The notes beneath the pieces are model-generated. The model ran no database searches, was not told the DNA's origin, and saw only the letters and a list, made by a program, of their open reading frames with translations. DNA of 64,000 nucleotides from Arbacia lixula. Taxonomy: Eukaryota; Echinodermata; Echinoidea; Arbacioida; Arbaciidae. A program made the position numbers and the translations under genes. The stretch covers positions 12,376,615 through 12,440,614 of the forward strand of contig OZ022584.1 of NCBI GenBank assembly GCA_963669155.1. Reading direction: 5' to 3'. Position 1 is the stretch's first letter, and the number at the start of each line of letters is the position of its first letter. Below are positions 47,021 to 61,724 of this stretch, in pieces.

Positions 47021-48117
47021 TCCCTCCCCCTCTTTCTCTTTCTCCCCATCGCATCTTTCCTCTTATCCACGAGTTTCCCTCTCTTTTTGATACTCTTCTG
47101 CTCACTTTTCTCTTCCAAATTCTCATTTTCATTCCCACCCTCTTCCTCCTTCATTAATGCCCTTAATTATCATCATTTTCAAGAAATAAGACAAGTCTCC
47201 GTTAAGATCTTCTTGGTTCATACATTCGGCTCACGCTTCAGTCTGCATACCCATGGTTTTCATCTTGACCTAGATTTCTTCCTATCGCGGCTTGGCGCCT
47301 GATCGGCGACTGAGCACACATTACCACCGTCTCATTAAGACTGACATGTCAACAACGGGCGTATGATTCATAGTGTGGTGGTACTTGTTGCGTGTTCGAT
47401 GTTTTTCCAAAAAAAAAATATGATCACCTCAACAGTGAGTAAGGAAGAAATTGACAGACGGGAGAGAAAGAGAACACATAGGATCATAATTTATATATTA
47501 ATGAGTATCATACATCAAAGCGCCATTAATGTGCCACATGATATACACTGTTTATGTTTCAATTTATTCTTTATTTAGTTTCCATAAAGAGAGAGAAAAA
47601 CAAAATCTTATTCCTTCAAGTTCTTACTCAATCCATATGTAATAAAATGAGAGATAAGCATAGACGATGAGTTAAGGGAGTGTTATATATTTTACAAAGA
47701 ACTGCACAACACTGTAATAAGGAAATAAATGTCTTAGTTACAACTATATTAATCTATGCGCTTACAGCTAAAACTGACATATTGGGTATTTTAAGCTCCA
47801 AGATATTACCATCTCTGTCGCACAATACAGGAAATAGAGAAAGATAAAGAAATGTTAAATTAAGGACGTGATAAATTTGCAAAGTATGATTAGGAGAAGT
47901 ACACGCTAAGTCGTTGCATTAATGACGAATATTATGTTTACGTACAATATTAATGCATATGTTATGTCATGTCCGCATTACGATGCTCAAAAATGAATTT
48001 TTCAGTATAGGGGTATGCATGTCCTGGATTAATTTTAGACAACCTGCTAATAAATCAATATCATATGTTTATTTTAAGTTTTGTTATTCTTTTGAGAAGT
48101 TTTTAACCGTTCTTTGC

Positions 48118-48131
48118 CCTCTCCCTCCCTC

Positions 48132-48194
<63 letters not shown>

Positions 48195-48436
48195 TCTCTC
48201 TCTCTCCCCTCTCCATGTCTGTCTATTTATCATTTTCCATCTTTCTTCATCTCTTTCTCTAGTATATTCATGTATCTCTCTCTTTCTCTCACCCCCCCCC
48301 CCTGCCCCCCGCGCTCTCTCTCTCTCTATATATATATATGCCCGTCTCTTAATGTATGCTGCCACCTCTCCATTTGTATTTATTACTCTCCATCTTTTTT
48401 CATCTCTATATTTTATCTCTCTCTCTCACACACACA

Positions 48437-48506
<70 letters not shown>

Positions 48507-48520
48507 CTCTCTCTCTTCCC
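48118..48520 (+). repeat. (TC)n microsatellite cluster
   Basis: TC tracts at about 48140-48207 and 48418-48514, with shorter C-, TC- and TA-rich stretches (48290-48340) between. Confidence 0.95.
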
Positions 48521-50014
48521 CTGTGTATCCCTTTCTCTCCCCTCCCTATATACGCATATATATAAAACATTTAGGTGTTAAGATCAAATTCCTACTCTCT
48601 TGTTGCTGCATTACAATAAGAGCTATAATGTCACGAAGTCGGTGCTCAGTTTGGGGCCACTTAAGAAAATCATCCCGATGTTCAACAAGTGTTTTGATAT
48701 AAGTCACAATTATTGATCTTTCTACTCTGCCTCATTACGTTCTTAATTGCCCCCTAAATCGCCGTTACTGAATACAATGGGGTGATTAGCAATGACCCTT
48801 CAATTCTCGACTCTAATCCCCTATTTTCCTCAACTTGACCCTGCTGTTATAAAGTCAACAAGGCAAGAGCGCAATTACTGTAATAACTCGTTCAGCATCT
48901 CGTACTAACGGCGTGTTCAAAGGGGGTTCGTTTACCCAACCAAAGGAATGGACTAAAGATTAATGGATTTTTCTCAAATTTGAGGGTCTTCTTTCCGTGT
49001 CATATACACAGTAATAATTATCATGGGACGATCAGATATGTAATTGACCCATCTAATGGGGACAGGGACAATTGAGTGCGTTCATCTGTGATGATAGTTC
49101 TTAATTTGATTTGAAATAGTTGATGTTTTCCCTCACCTGGAGTATTCCGGCCAAAGTCTGAAATATATCCAGTTATTAGAAGCAATGAGAGCACGGGAGT
49201 ATACAATCCAATACATTAAGCAGAAGTTTCATTTCAAATACGCTGTCAAAGATCTGCCAAGACCAGTTTACGAAGGGACATTCAATGATCATTATTTTCA
49301 GAGTGACTTCAGGTGCGATAAAATCAAAGTCATGGATATTAGATTCCCTCGACTCGCGCAAAGAAGAAACCCCTTAACCCCTCCCCACTTCCTTTCCCCA
49401 CTCACCCCTCCTCATCCCTCCCTATTCCTTGTGATGTGCTTGATTTTTCAAATTAGGTGCCCAATTTCCCGAGAGAGGGTCACGATGGTCATGTGATAAA
49501 AGCCCCCATGCAGCAACCGAATGTCCGAGGGGTAGTGGGCGCCACTGGGTGCCAACTGGGTGTCAACTGGAAGCATTCCCCCCCCCCCCGCCCACCCCCG
49601 CCCACCCCCACCCACCCCCTCCCGCTCCCTAAGGAACTAAAAAATGTGATCTGCAACTAGGGTCTTCTGTACAGGATGTTAACGTACACTTTTAGTAGAC
49701 CACAATCATGTCAGCACAAACACGGAATATTGTGTGACGAGCGAATGAAATTAACTCTCGATGCCCAATAATTGTGGTAATAGATATATTAAATACAGGG
49801 TAATTTCAAAAGGCGACGTTAAATGACCACTGTTTGAATGGGAATAGTGGGGTATCGATCTACAGTATGACATGGAGATGTGTGATCAGTTATTGGTCAA
49901 GAGAATAGTTCTGAACAATCATTAACGTCAAACATGCGTACATGTGTACGTATGCAGCTATAATCAGACCTTGATTGAGGCGGGGTCAGGGACTGAACAT
50001 CCAAACAATATCCC

Positions 50015-50287
<273 letters not shown>

Positions 50288-51791
50288 GGGGACGCAGGGC
50301 GGTAAGTATGTGCGTGTTAAGTGGGGGCCCTTTGAAACTATCCCATCGTGAAATACTTTTCACTTAGTTGGAATACTTTTCCATTGAATCCAGGAATAAC
50401 TTTGAAAATATGCTCGGTCAAATTTGTGCTCTCTCCCTTCAAATTAATTATCAATATCTTTCACTCACAAACACTATAATTTCATTTATGCAGTTTCACA
50501 TTAAATAGCAAAGCATTGACATGACACACAAACAATATATTCTACTTGATATATCACCTGAACTCTCCTTTCAAATATAATTATTAATAGGATTATCAAA
50601 GTATACTCATATTTTGGAGATGAGCCCCGCCGGTTGGAGCCCGTCCCGTAGCGGCGTTTGCTCATAACGTTATTTATCCACCAGGTGGCGCGAAAGATAA
50701 ATTGACATTTACCATGACATTCAAGAGCTGTCTAAACACCGTACTTCGACATACCGCCCCGATAAGAGGTATGCATAGCTATATAAGTACCCTCTTCCTC
50801 TCCTCGTACATTTCCAGTGGGAATGTACGCGAAGCTATTCTCGCCCTTTGTTACAAAAAAAAATGTAATGTACACACACGCACATGTCGTCTGCTCGGCA
50901 CGATCGCTGTACATAGTATCGTATAGGTAGTGTCATTCCCAGGTACACTATATCGCGCATAGGCCTAAGGACGCTTTGCGTTTTTGCGTTTGACAGGCTT
51001 TTGAGGAGACGGTGAAGGTTTCAGAGGGAAAGTGCACCAGGCTGTGATGCTAGAAATATGCTCTGTCTAACTGAGAGGAACCCTGGGATAGTTCGATGAC
51101 ACGTGACATGATCAGGTGAGACGGATAATCTGCATGTTTTGCTTTTTTCGGGGTTTTTTTTTATTAGATTTCATTGGGTGAATGTATCGTTGACATTGAC
51201 TTTGAGACCATGTGTGCGTCGTCTCAGCACTTCGACCATGCTTCAATCATTGCAATGTAGGAGTGACGGCTGCTGCTCTCCCGAAACGGATCATGTGATT
51301 GATCATGATAGCCATAGTCATACATTTATTTTGTGCAGTTAAGGATCAATACTAATTGTGATATCATAACACTTGACCCTTATCCTTTAACGCCGAACCC
51401 TTTTGGTGAAATCATATTTATTCATGCTATCGTTCCTATAATCATACCATTATTACCCCCTCCCCCGTTCAGGCTGTACGTGAGAGCACGTGTAATAGGG
51501 TAGCCCAGCTAGTGGGTGTGTGGGTGTGTGGGCGGGGGAGGGGGTGGCGCGACCCCCAGGTCCCTTCTACCCGTTAAGTTCATCTGGTAGGCTCAGATGG
51601 TGATCGGACACCGTGGGCACTGTTATTGTTAGCTACCATGTCTAACTCGGGATCATTTAGGAGCACGATGTTGGAAGTTGTATGTACAATCCACTAATCT
51701 TCATTATAGGGGGTGGAAGTCACACACAGCAATGTCACGTATACATGTATCTTCCGGCCGGACGTTTGATTTCCATAGCTCTTCCATATCT

Positions 51792-51950
51792 AGGCCATGT
51801 TGCATAAAATATACCATTGAGGGTAACTTGGTTACCAATGGCAACTTCTATGGAAACCTTGAATTTGATTCGCTGTTCAGCAATGTTACCATGGTAGTTA
51901 CCATTGATGGCAGAGTTACAATTAATGGTAAGTTTTATGTAACGATGCCC
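51792..51950. repeat. Foldback MITE, GGGCCC-TTGCATAAAA family, copy 3
   Basis: GGCCATGTTGCATAAAAT on the left, AGTTTTATGTAACGATGCCC on the right, with TTACCATGGTAG and ACCATTGATGG inside. Confidence 0.75.
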
Positions 51951-52430
51951 AGGAGAAAAGGTGATCTGGTAATAGCCACAGATCCCATGATTGGTGTAAT
52001 ACTAAATACAGGACCCTTCTTCAGTTTTTTCACACTGATAAGGCACCCCTGTGTAAATAAGATCTTATTAAATAACACTCTACAGATATTTGCCCTGCAT
52101 AGTCAAAGGGACGGCGTACTATTTTGTTTGCCCTTTGTTCTTCTTTCCATTTTCTCCTGTCTTTATAATCTTCATGGCTGTCTACCCTCTTTTCTCTCTA
52201 TCTTTCTTTCCTTTCCATATCAAATCTGTAAATCATGTGTATGTCAGTATATTTCATTTGCGTTCAATCTGTGAGATATTAAGTAATGATACATTTCACC
52301 TTCCACGTGTTTATGCCACCAAGGCTGCAACCTTACACCAGAAAACATGTAAAGTAAACTTCCCTCTGTCGAAACCATCGTATACGCACAATCTTCCAAG
52401 TGGGTGCCTGGATTCCAGTGGCGGATCTAG

Positions 52431-52433
<3 letters not shown>

Positions 52434-52485
<52 letters not shown>

Positions 52486-52680
52486 TGTGTTTGTGTGTGT
52501 GTGTGTGGGGGGGGGGTAGGGGATTCAACCCCCCCCCCCCCTGGAATCTCGCCACCCCCCCCCCCCCCCAAAAAAAAAAAAGGGGGGGAGGGGGTCGCTT
52601 AGCGACTCCGGCGCGCGCAAAATCTCATGCCTAGCTGGTCTTTGACTTTGGCATCTCTGAACACCCCCCCCCCCCCTCCC
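52434..52680 (+). repeat. (GT)n tract and homopolymer runs
   Basis: About 35 GT units are followed by runs of G, C, A and G. Such runs often misassemble. Confidence 0.95.
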
Positions 52681-53699
52681 TTGCTCAGCAAAAAGCTAGA
52701 TCCCCCTGGATTCCACTAGCCAGACTAGTCTTCTAACTTCTGATTGTCAAATCTTACTGAATCATAGTATTTGATGTATCGACTTTTTCCTTCTTTTGTT
52801 TTTACTGTCCAGAGACCACCATCGTTGCCTTGAAAGCTTTATATTCATTGCAAGGAAAAGAATTTATACATTCTTTTTGGGGAAAACGGTTTTGAAAGGT
52901 GATTTGTTTCGGCTCAACTCAATCTATATATAAAAACGGATTAAAACATGTTGCACGACATGTCTCTATATCAAAAGTAAAGTGCATAAACATTTCTAGG
53001 AAAACTGTTTTGTAGGGGTTTTACCCCTGCACCTTCGGATAAACTCCACATATATATAGAAACGAATGATTGACATGATTCGGAAACTGTTTCATGGTAT
53101 ATTTCATGTTTCCACAGAAACAATAATAATGTGTGTATACAATTGGAGCATTTATAGCTAAAATAGCATTTCGTTCATCCCTCTTAAGCTATGATGTTTA
53201 TGTGTATACAAGGCAAACTTATTTTAGGCATGCATGTGTTTACTTTGGCAAACATGAATACATGGTCCATAGAGAGATACGTATGTATATTTATAATGTT
53301 TGTAATAAATCAAGTTTGGGGACACAAACATACACTCTACTTCATATTTCACCTGGGCGAACAATAGGGGAAAGTAGGACATGCTTACCGTTTGATTGGT
53401 GACTTGCACGTACGACTTGGAGACATCTGGGCCCTATCTCATTTAGAGTTAGGATAGGCGTCAATCGCAAGTCAAATTGCGATCAATCGTAATTCTTCAT
53501 GAGGCAGGGACCTAGTCACACATGCTATCTTCGACGCTCTATAAAAAAAAATACCAGTGTTTAGCTCACATAATGATACGGATAAAGAGGAGAGAATAGT
53601 AAACACGTTTGGATGCATACATTCAAATGATTGTGATGAATAATGCTCAGTGTGATGCTCAGTGCTGATAATAAGACTATTAATCGTGATGTTGTTGAT

Positions 53700-54131
53700 G
53701 ATGATGCTGGGTGACGGTGGTGGTGAAGGTGGTGGTGACGGTGGTGGTGATGGTGATGGTGATGATGATGATGGTGGTGGTGGTGGGTGGTGGTGGTGGT
53801 GGTGGTGGTGGTGGTGGTGGTGGTGGTGGTGAAGGTGGTGGTGACGGTGGTGGTGGTGATGGTGGTGGTGACGGTGGTGGTGGTGGTGATGGTGATGATG
53901 GTGGTGGTGATGATGGTGGTGGTAGTGGTGGTGGTGGTAGTGGTGGTGGTGGTGGTGGTGGTGGTGATGGTAATGGTAATGGTGGTGGGGGTAGTGGTAA
54001 TGATAAGGTGATGCTGCTGCTGATGGTGGTGGTGATAATGATGATATTGTAACTAGTTTTGGTAATGATGATGACGATAAGGATGATATAAATCAAATGA
54101 GAGTGATGATTATGTTGATAATGATAATGAC

Positions 54132-54168
<37 letters not shown>

Positions 54169-54185
54169 GCAATGATGGCGGCGGT
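53700..54185 (+). repeat. (GGT/GAT)n trinucleotide array
   Basis: GGT units dominate to about 54000, then ATG/GAT units to 54170. Confidence 0.96.
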
Positions 54186-54547
54186 GACGATATATTTACT
54201 GTATGAATAAGTAATGGTAAACTTTTTAGAAAATAATATGATTTCACGATCTGAGCATGTTGAGATGTTTTGTTCGACGGTATATGCATCACATGTTCAT
54301 GAATCTAGGTTACAATATAAATGACAATGCAATAACTGCACCGGTTAATATTGTTTTGTTTGATTATTGGGTGTTTACCTTAGATAAGTGACGGTTGTTA
54401 GCTTAGAGTGCACAGACAACAATCATTATTAGATGAACATCGCCATGCCGGATAAGGAGATAGAGGAAGGTGTCTAGGTGGGCTGTCGAATAGGGTGTGG
54501 GACGATCTAAAGTTCGCCCCTGCTCCCCCCCCCCCCCCTCCCTTCCA

Positions 54548-54561
54548 ACACACAACACACA

Positions 54562-54594
<33 letters not shown>

Positions 54595-54674
54595 TACACA
54601 CACACACATACACAAATACACACATACATACATACATACATACACACACACATACATACATACATACATACATG
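54548..54674 (+). repeat. (CA)n and (CATA)n microsatellite
   Basis: CACACA units grade into ACATACAT units after a C run. Confidence 0.96.
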
Positions 54675-55830
54675 CATCTCCGATTATTATAAAATGTACG
54701 TGTAATAACCCATATCAGTAGAGAATAAAAAGCGCGTTCACACGGGACTGGTTTCCCACGTTTGCACCTGCCGCTTCTACAGTGACAGTCAATATCGGCC
54801 GATCCCCTCGGCAAGGCAATGGAAACGCCCGGGCATTGATTTTGTATTTTTCCCCCATATCTTATCCTCTGGGCGGATGCTCATACTATAGGCTCACACC
54901 CATGATGTATAAGCAACAACGTCAGCCAGGACAAATGGGCGGAAATTTCGCCCTCTGTATCACCCCTTCCCAGCTAATTTATTGACACCATATCAATTGT
55001 AGTGGAGAAAGAGGAACATTTGGAAATTAGAACCTACATGACGTCATGATCATTCTTTGTTAAAATATTAATATATAGACTTGTAGGTGAACTTCTCCCG
55101 GAAAGTGATGTTATAATTCACGTCAATTCATTTGGGAATGTTTTATTTCATTTAGTAATTAATGAACTTCCTTTCTGATATTGTTGCTGTTGCACTCCTA
55201 TACTAATTGTACTAAAATGCGTCGTATTCTTAAGCCCTGTACTGCAGTGTGTACTCAAATATACAATACAGTACATCATTGGTTGATTTGTTTCTCCCGA
55301 TAGTTCCCCTTCTTCCTACCTACCTACATTGCCCAACCCTTTGACGAAGCTGCTAAGCTGCACCTTGCCCCAATGTTAATCAGCAAATCATGGGCCATGT
55401 ATCACGATATTTTTTTAAGAACTACTAAAACTAGGTCTTTTGACCCGACATGTCTTTCATGTACGTGCGGCGCGGGTTTAAACAATCACATTGATTATGT
55501 TATCGGGATACTCTCTTTCTTAGCTCACATGTGATTTGAGAGGGGTAAATAATGTCAGAGTGGCTATCCACTTCTATTTCGAGAGAGGGTATATTTACTT
55601 TCGATAATGAATATGATTATGAGCTAGTATGTGTTTTGTCGCTATCTTCACGTGTCTTGGGATCTTAATTATATGGCAACCATACATGCACAACGGGATG
55701 AATGAGATGATGGTTTGTATAAACACTGTATGCAAAACGAAACCACTAGAAAAAAAATAATGTTTTCAAAGCACGAGATAATGATGCAATCATAACAGAC
55801 AGAGAAAAAAGAGAGAGATAGTAGGTAGAG

Positions 55831-56395
<565 letters not shown>

Positions 56396-57310
56396 ACTTG
56401 AGAAAAGAGTAGAAAGACATACTTTGAAAGCCATCGTGCTTGAGCATCACATGGCATACATCAAGTAGTCATTAACCATGTGAAACTATGACACCGCCAA
56501 TCGATTTCAAGGTAGAATAATCACAACGTGATCATACACGTAAAAGAAAATAAACAGCGGACTAAAAATGCGTCACTTTTGTATTCTCTGACGATTTCCA
56601 AACTTGTTTTCGCCTCTGGTGCCTATTATGATGCGTCCAAGATTCCTGAAAATATGCCCGGTGAATAAATACTGATTTCAGCTTGGAACAATGCGAAATA
56701 GAGGATGAGTCATGCTGGAGTTCCATGCCATATAAAGAAAATAGGCCTATGGTAATACTCAACCGTTTTGAATTCATCCCATGACCGTTCAACGCGTGAC
56801 TCACATGGGCAAAAACAGCTGTGAGTTCTGATTACTATCGATTATCGAACTACTCGATTGGAAAACGATGAATGGCGTATCGGCAGTACGGTCTGGCGGC
56901 TACTCGCAGGGGGGTTAAAGACTGGAATAGAGAAATGGAAATAATACCATGCGTGCTATCATTGTGGTTCTCGAGCGAGCGCCCCACGAGACTATTGTCA
57001 AGTGAATTTTCAAGTTTATTCGGGGTTTGCGATACTAAATCCCGACATGATTTATTGTCGGAAGCGGCTTGTAGTCCTCTGATTCGCGGCAACCCGAGGG
57101 GTAATGGAGTGGTAATGATATTGTGGTTAGAGACACGTCTATCTCATCAATGGATTGGAAATAGTTTTTAATCAATTCATGATGTGTTGCCATGCATGTG
57201 CGATGTAAATGATGTGTCGAAGAGAACTGTCGATACCCGGGGAAGGGCGACATGTTTGAGGCTTGAAGCGTCTCAATGTACAGTTCTGTGTGTGGTTGAG
57301 ATAGGATGAT

Positions 57311-57333
57311 AGCGGGAGAGAGAGAGAGATATA

Positions 57334-57375
<42 letters not shown>

Positions 57376-57501
57376 TGAGAGAGAGAGAGGAGGGAGAGAA
57401 AGAGAGAGGGAGAGGGGCGGGAAAGAAAGAGAGGGAGGGGGAGAGGGTGATCGAGAAGGAGAAAGAGGGAGATTGAACGAAATAAAGAGAAGGGAGAGAG
57501 A

Positions 57502-57556
<55 letters not shown>
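57311..57556 (+). repeat. (GA)n microsatellite with G-rich interruptions
   Basis: GA tracts at both ends with GGGAGAGG-like stretches in the middle. Confidence 0.97.
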
Positions 57557-57559
<3 letters not shown>

Positions 57560-58273
57560 TTAGAAGGGGGAGTGCACTCGGAGGTCCAATATTGTGGGTA
57601 GGCAAAATGAACTTAGACCCATGTATCAATCGTTAAACCTGTACTAGATGCCGCCAGGAATCCCTCGCCAAAATAACCATAGTTATCGCGTGCTTGTCGC
57701 TTTTTTCCGCCCCTCCAATAATTTCCCCGAATTAGTACTCGTCACGAATGAAGCTGAAATCGATCTTCTTTCCTGCATGAGCTGGTGCTCGCAAAGGAGG
57801 ATGTGGAAGCCTGTACTCTCACGAACTCTGCACCAAACAACTAAAATGTGGGCGAGACGTCTGCTTTATCTGCGCAATTTAATAGATAAAGGACAAAAGC
57901 CGGATTTTTTTCTATCTTGATTACACACTGCACTCTCTCGTCATCAACGATAGTGTTTGCCCTACGTGCGGATTTATTTATAAACGTCTGGGTACTGTTC
58001 GCTTATCATAACCGGTAGTTATGGTTTTGATGTCTAGATAAATTTCAAGACACATTAATATTTATTGACGAGGTTTGGAATAGAACACCCCCGCTTTTCC
58101 CATGAGAAAAAAAACTCATTTTTATATCCATTACATGGTATTTGTTGACACTAACTAACTATGTCATCTTCCGTCCTTTACATTGCCCTCAAACATTCGT
58201 GATTCTCTGGTCGATTGTCAACGCTGTTCCGATTGGATGAAAGGATTTCGGGTTCTAATCGCACTTGAAATTA

Positions 58274-58514
58274 TGTGTGTGTGTGTGTGTGCGTGTGTGT
58301 GTGTGTGGGGGGGGGGGGGAGGGTGGGGGTAGTTCCATATGAACGGCTTGTGTTGAGTATGTTTATTAGTAGACCAGTGCTTTTATGATTATATTGTATA
58401 GATTTGATGTGTCTTTATGACTTTCTTCTTACATGACTTGGTTTTGTTTAAGTGTATTTCTTTGTGCGTATAACATTATCTTAATGATGTATATGTATGT
58501 GTGTGTGCGTGTGT

Positions 58515-58550
<36 letters not shown>
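58274..58550 (+). repeat. (GT)n tracts
   Basis: GT tracts at about 58274-58307 (followed by poly-G) and 58497-58550. Confidence 0.93.
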
Positions 58551-58997
58551 ATCTCATTATTTGTGTAATGTGCTTGTTTTCCTCTGTGTCTATCTACTCC
58601 TTGTCCCCGGTCATCTTTCTTTCCCCTTCTTTCCATCCCTCTTAAAGAAAGAACTTTCAAATTGTTGCCTAGCTCTAGACAGGTACAGGTCCCTCACACC
58701 GTACCCCGTGATAGAATCAGCTGTTTTAATACCGGAATGCAGCCAAGGTTTGTTTATTTCCTCGTCTTTTCTCCTTACTTCCTGGCCGTCTTTTATGCTT
58801 CTTTCGCATGTTTTTGCGAGACGTTACTCACAGCGAACATATCACAGAATGCAGATTGTCATGTATATTGCTGGATGATCTCCGTGAACTTGAGCTCTCT
58901 TGATTGAGCCAGATTCAAGTATAACGGTGATATGTTCTATTCTTTTACGTGGGGAGGAGATAAGGAATGGGGGGGGGGGGCAAGGAGACAGGCGCTT

Positions 58998-58999
58998 AG

Positions 59000-59033
<34 letters not shown>

Positions 59034-59050
59034 AGGGAGGGAGGGAGGGT
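58998..59050 (+). repeat. (GA)n tract
   Basis: GA units followed by AGGG repeats. Confidence 0.93.
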
Positions 59051-59938
59051 GGGGCGAGATGAAGTTATATACAGTACAGTACTGTACACAACTCCATTGT
59101 GTTGGATTTGGGCAATTTGCGCGTTCTTACAAATATGTTCTAACTGAGCAAAAAAAAACAACATCATCAATAATGGAAGCTTTTCTCAATTTTCAAAAAC
59201 TAGGCTTGGCACGATTTCATTTTGCTGTGATTAACTAGGAAAACTAGGAAACTAGGAAGGTGTTTTTCATTTATATCTAACTGTAGTTGCAGCGAAACCA
59301 GGAAGGTGCCTGGAATCGATATTTCGCTGAAATTACAGCGAAATTGGGTATAGGTGTCACGTATTATACATTACGAAACATAACATACGAACATAACATA
59401 CGACAAGCAAACCTCTATACTTTAGGTACCAGAGAGGGAGGGGGGGGGGGGGCATAGCGAGGAAGTTTCCATGAAAACAAAATCATGAACAAATTATTGT
59501 TCACGTGAGTTACCTGAGTATAAGGATTGTCACATCAAATGATGATAGAACACCGATCCCCTCGTCCCATCGAGAATCACTTTACATCAAGGTTATCTTG
59601 TTGTTCAATCTAACATTTCCTTGAATATCCTAAGAGAATACAACCACATGGCGTTACCGAAACTTTATTTTTGGGGAAAAAGAATCAATTAGTAACACTT
59701 TCTTGTTGTGAATGTGTATACATGTACTGTATGCACGGTTGCCGGTATCTGAGCTAAGTGCAAATCGCAGAATATTGAGAAAAAAAACTCAAACTCTTTG
59801 ACTGTTCGCAACTCGTCATTAGTCTAAACACATCGCCGATCGGAAGAGACTGATGTCTGGACTTTGCATGTATAATGATGGGTTATCGAACGCACAGACA
59901 TACTTACAATTGGAATGTTAAGTATGCATTCTTTTTAA

Positions 59939-60402
59939 AAGGGATAGTTAACTCTGATGTTGAGTTGGTTTCAATAAAAGAAGAAATATGAAATAAGTGA
60001 AGGTTTGACGAACATCCGTCAAAGGATGAGAAAGTTATGATCTTTTGACACTTCAATTTGTGACGTCACGTACGAGGTGCCCTCCCATTATGCTGTTTGC
60101 TGTATGATTCTTTAAAGTGCTATTTTTCTGTTTTTGATGAAGGCGTAGAGAGGCGTATATGAAAACGTATGTCTAATGATATATCAAATGCACAAGTGAA
60201 ATTATCACATCCTTTAGAAAATATGGGCATTTTTTTTAAAAGTATACATCATTGTAGGAGAGCACCTCGCAAATGACGTCACAAAATCATAACTTTCTTA
60301 TCCTTTGATGGATTGTCATCAAACCTTCACTAATATGTTTTTTTTTTTGTTCATGTTTCTGCCTTTATTGAAACCAACTTAATTTCAGGGTAACTATCCC
60401 TT
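59939..60402. mobile_element. Foldback MITE, AGGGATAGTTA family, full copy
   Basis: AGGGATAGTTAACTCTGA on the left mirrors AGGGTAACTATCCCT on the right. Inside, AAAGGATGAGAAAGTTATGA mirrors ATAACTTTCTTATCCTTT and GTGACGTCAC mirrors ATGACGTCAC. It is flanked by TTAAA-like sequence on both sides. Half copies are at 1600-1738 and 33173-33300. Confidence 0.85.
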
Positions 60403-60797
60403 TAAAAATCGACATATTGTAATGCTATAAATGAACAATGAACAGTAAAGAACAAATGCCTACAGTAGCATCATATGACAGGTATATTCAAGGTCGCTAA
60501 GGCAGGAAGATACCACAGTAAGACTGAAGTGACAATCCAGAGCGTCACTTGGCGATCTGTTTTAAAGAAGCAAAACAGGTTATGTTTCGGTTTGGAGCGG
60601 AAATAATTCCATGACCCGAATCGACTTGTTTTCACGCGGGGAAATGTGTCAAAAGCACATCACATCCGGGAACCCACTGGATGGCTTTTCAGTCTGCTGC
60701 TGGGTTATACAACTGTTGTGTGAAGAGAAAGAAAAAGAAGGGGGTATATATGTAGAGAAAGCGGGAAGGGGCAGAGAAAGACATGGAAAGACAAAGA

Positions 60798-60803
<6 letters not shown>

Positions 60804-60867
<64 letters not shown>

Positions 60868-61065
60868 GGGAGAAAGAGAGAGAGAGGGGGGGGGGGAGAA
60901 AGAGAGAGAGAGAGAGAGGGGGGAGGGAATAAGGAGTGCAATAAAGGAATAGAGTGTGAGAGAAACAGGAGAGAGAGACAGACATACCGACAGACTGAAA
61001 AAGAGAGATATAGGGAGAGAGAGACGTAGAGAGAAAGAGACAGATCGACAGGGTTTGAGCGACAG
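60804..61065 (+). repeat. (GA)n microsatellite cluster
   Basis: GA tracts with poly-G interruptions near 60860 and 60890, then looser GAGA/GACAGA sequence. Confidence 0.95.
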
Positions 61066-61724
61066 AGAGAACATTAAAATATCTTTTTCTTGTTTGTGTT
61101 TAACTAGATCCGTATACTAGTAATATGTTGTGTATATTGTTGAGTTTTATTATATTATTGTATTATTGTTGATTGTTGATGCTTATCATTGAAAAAAAAA
61201 ATGCCTGACTATAAGCTGGACTGTCACATCATGGTCGGGAGAATATGATAATGGACATTTATTCAAATCGATAAGTATGATGATGATCCGACGATTGATG
61301 CTCGTTTATACGTGCTATACAGAGGGCACCTATAGCCCCAAAATATATTGCTCTTAACCCACATAGTAAATTTTACGTAAATAGATTCAAGCAGATTGAA
61401 CAAAGTTGGACAGTAAATGAATCATGAGGCTGTAAAGCCACAGTCTCACTTTTCTCCTATCATTTTGTTTATGTTGATATCCTAACTTTCTCCTGTTCAC
61501 CTCCAAGGCACAGATTTTATCATGTCGTTCACGTTTTCTTATTAAACCTACCAACCAACCAACATGCTAACTAATTACCAGATAACTTAATAACTAACAC
61601 ACTTCCGTAACTAGCCTACTAATTCACTTCACCGGTCTACAGACCGTAAAGCAACCTACTGTAACTAGTTCACTAACCTGATTGATTTGTAATACCATGA
61701 ATACTATTATATAATTCTTTTTTC

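Noticed and set aside
49185-49496. 103-residue frame beginning MRAREYTIQYIKQ
   Set aside because: No recognised family; it runs into a C-rich stretch and has no splice support. The DNA is noted as a possible regulatory island instead.
53680-54096. Poly-Pro and Gly/Val-rich frames
   Set aside because: Products of the GGT/GAT array.
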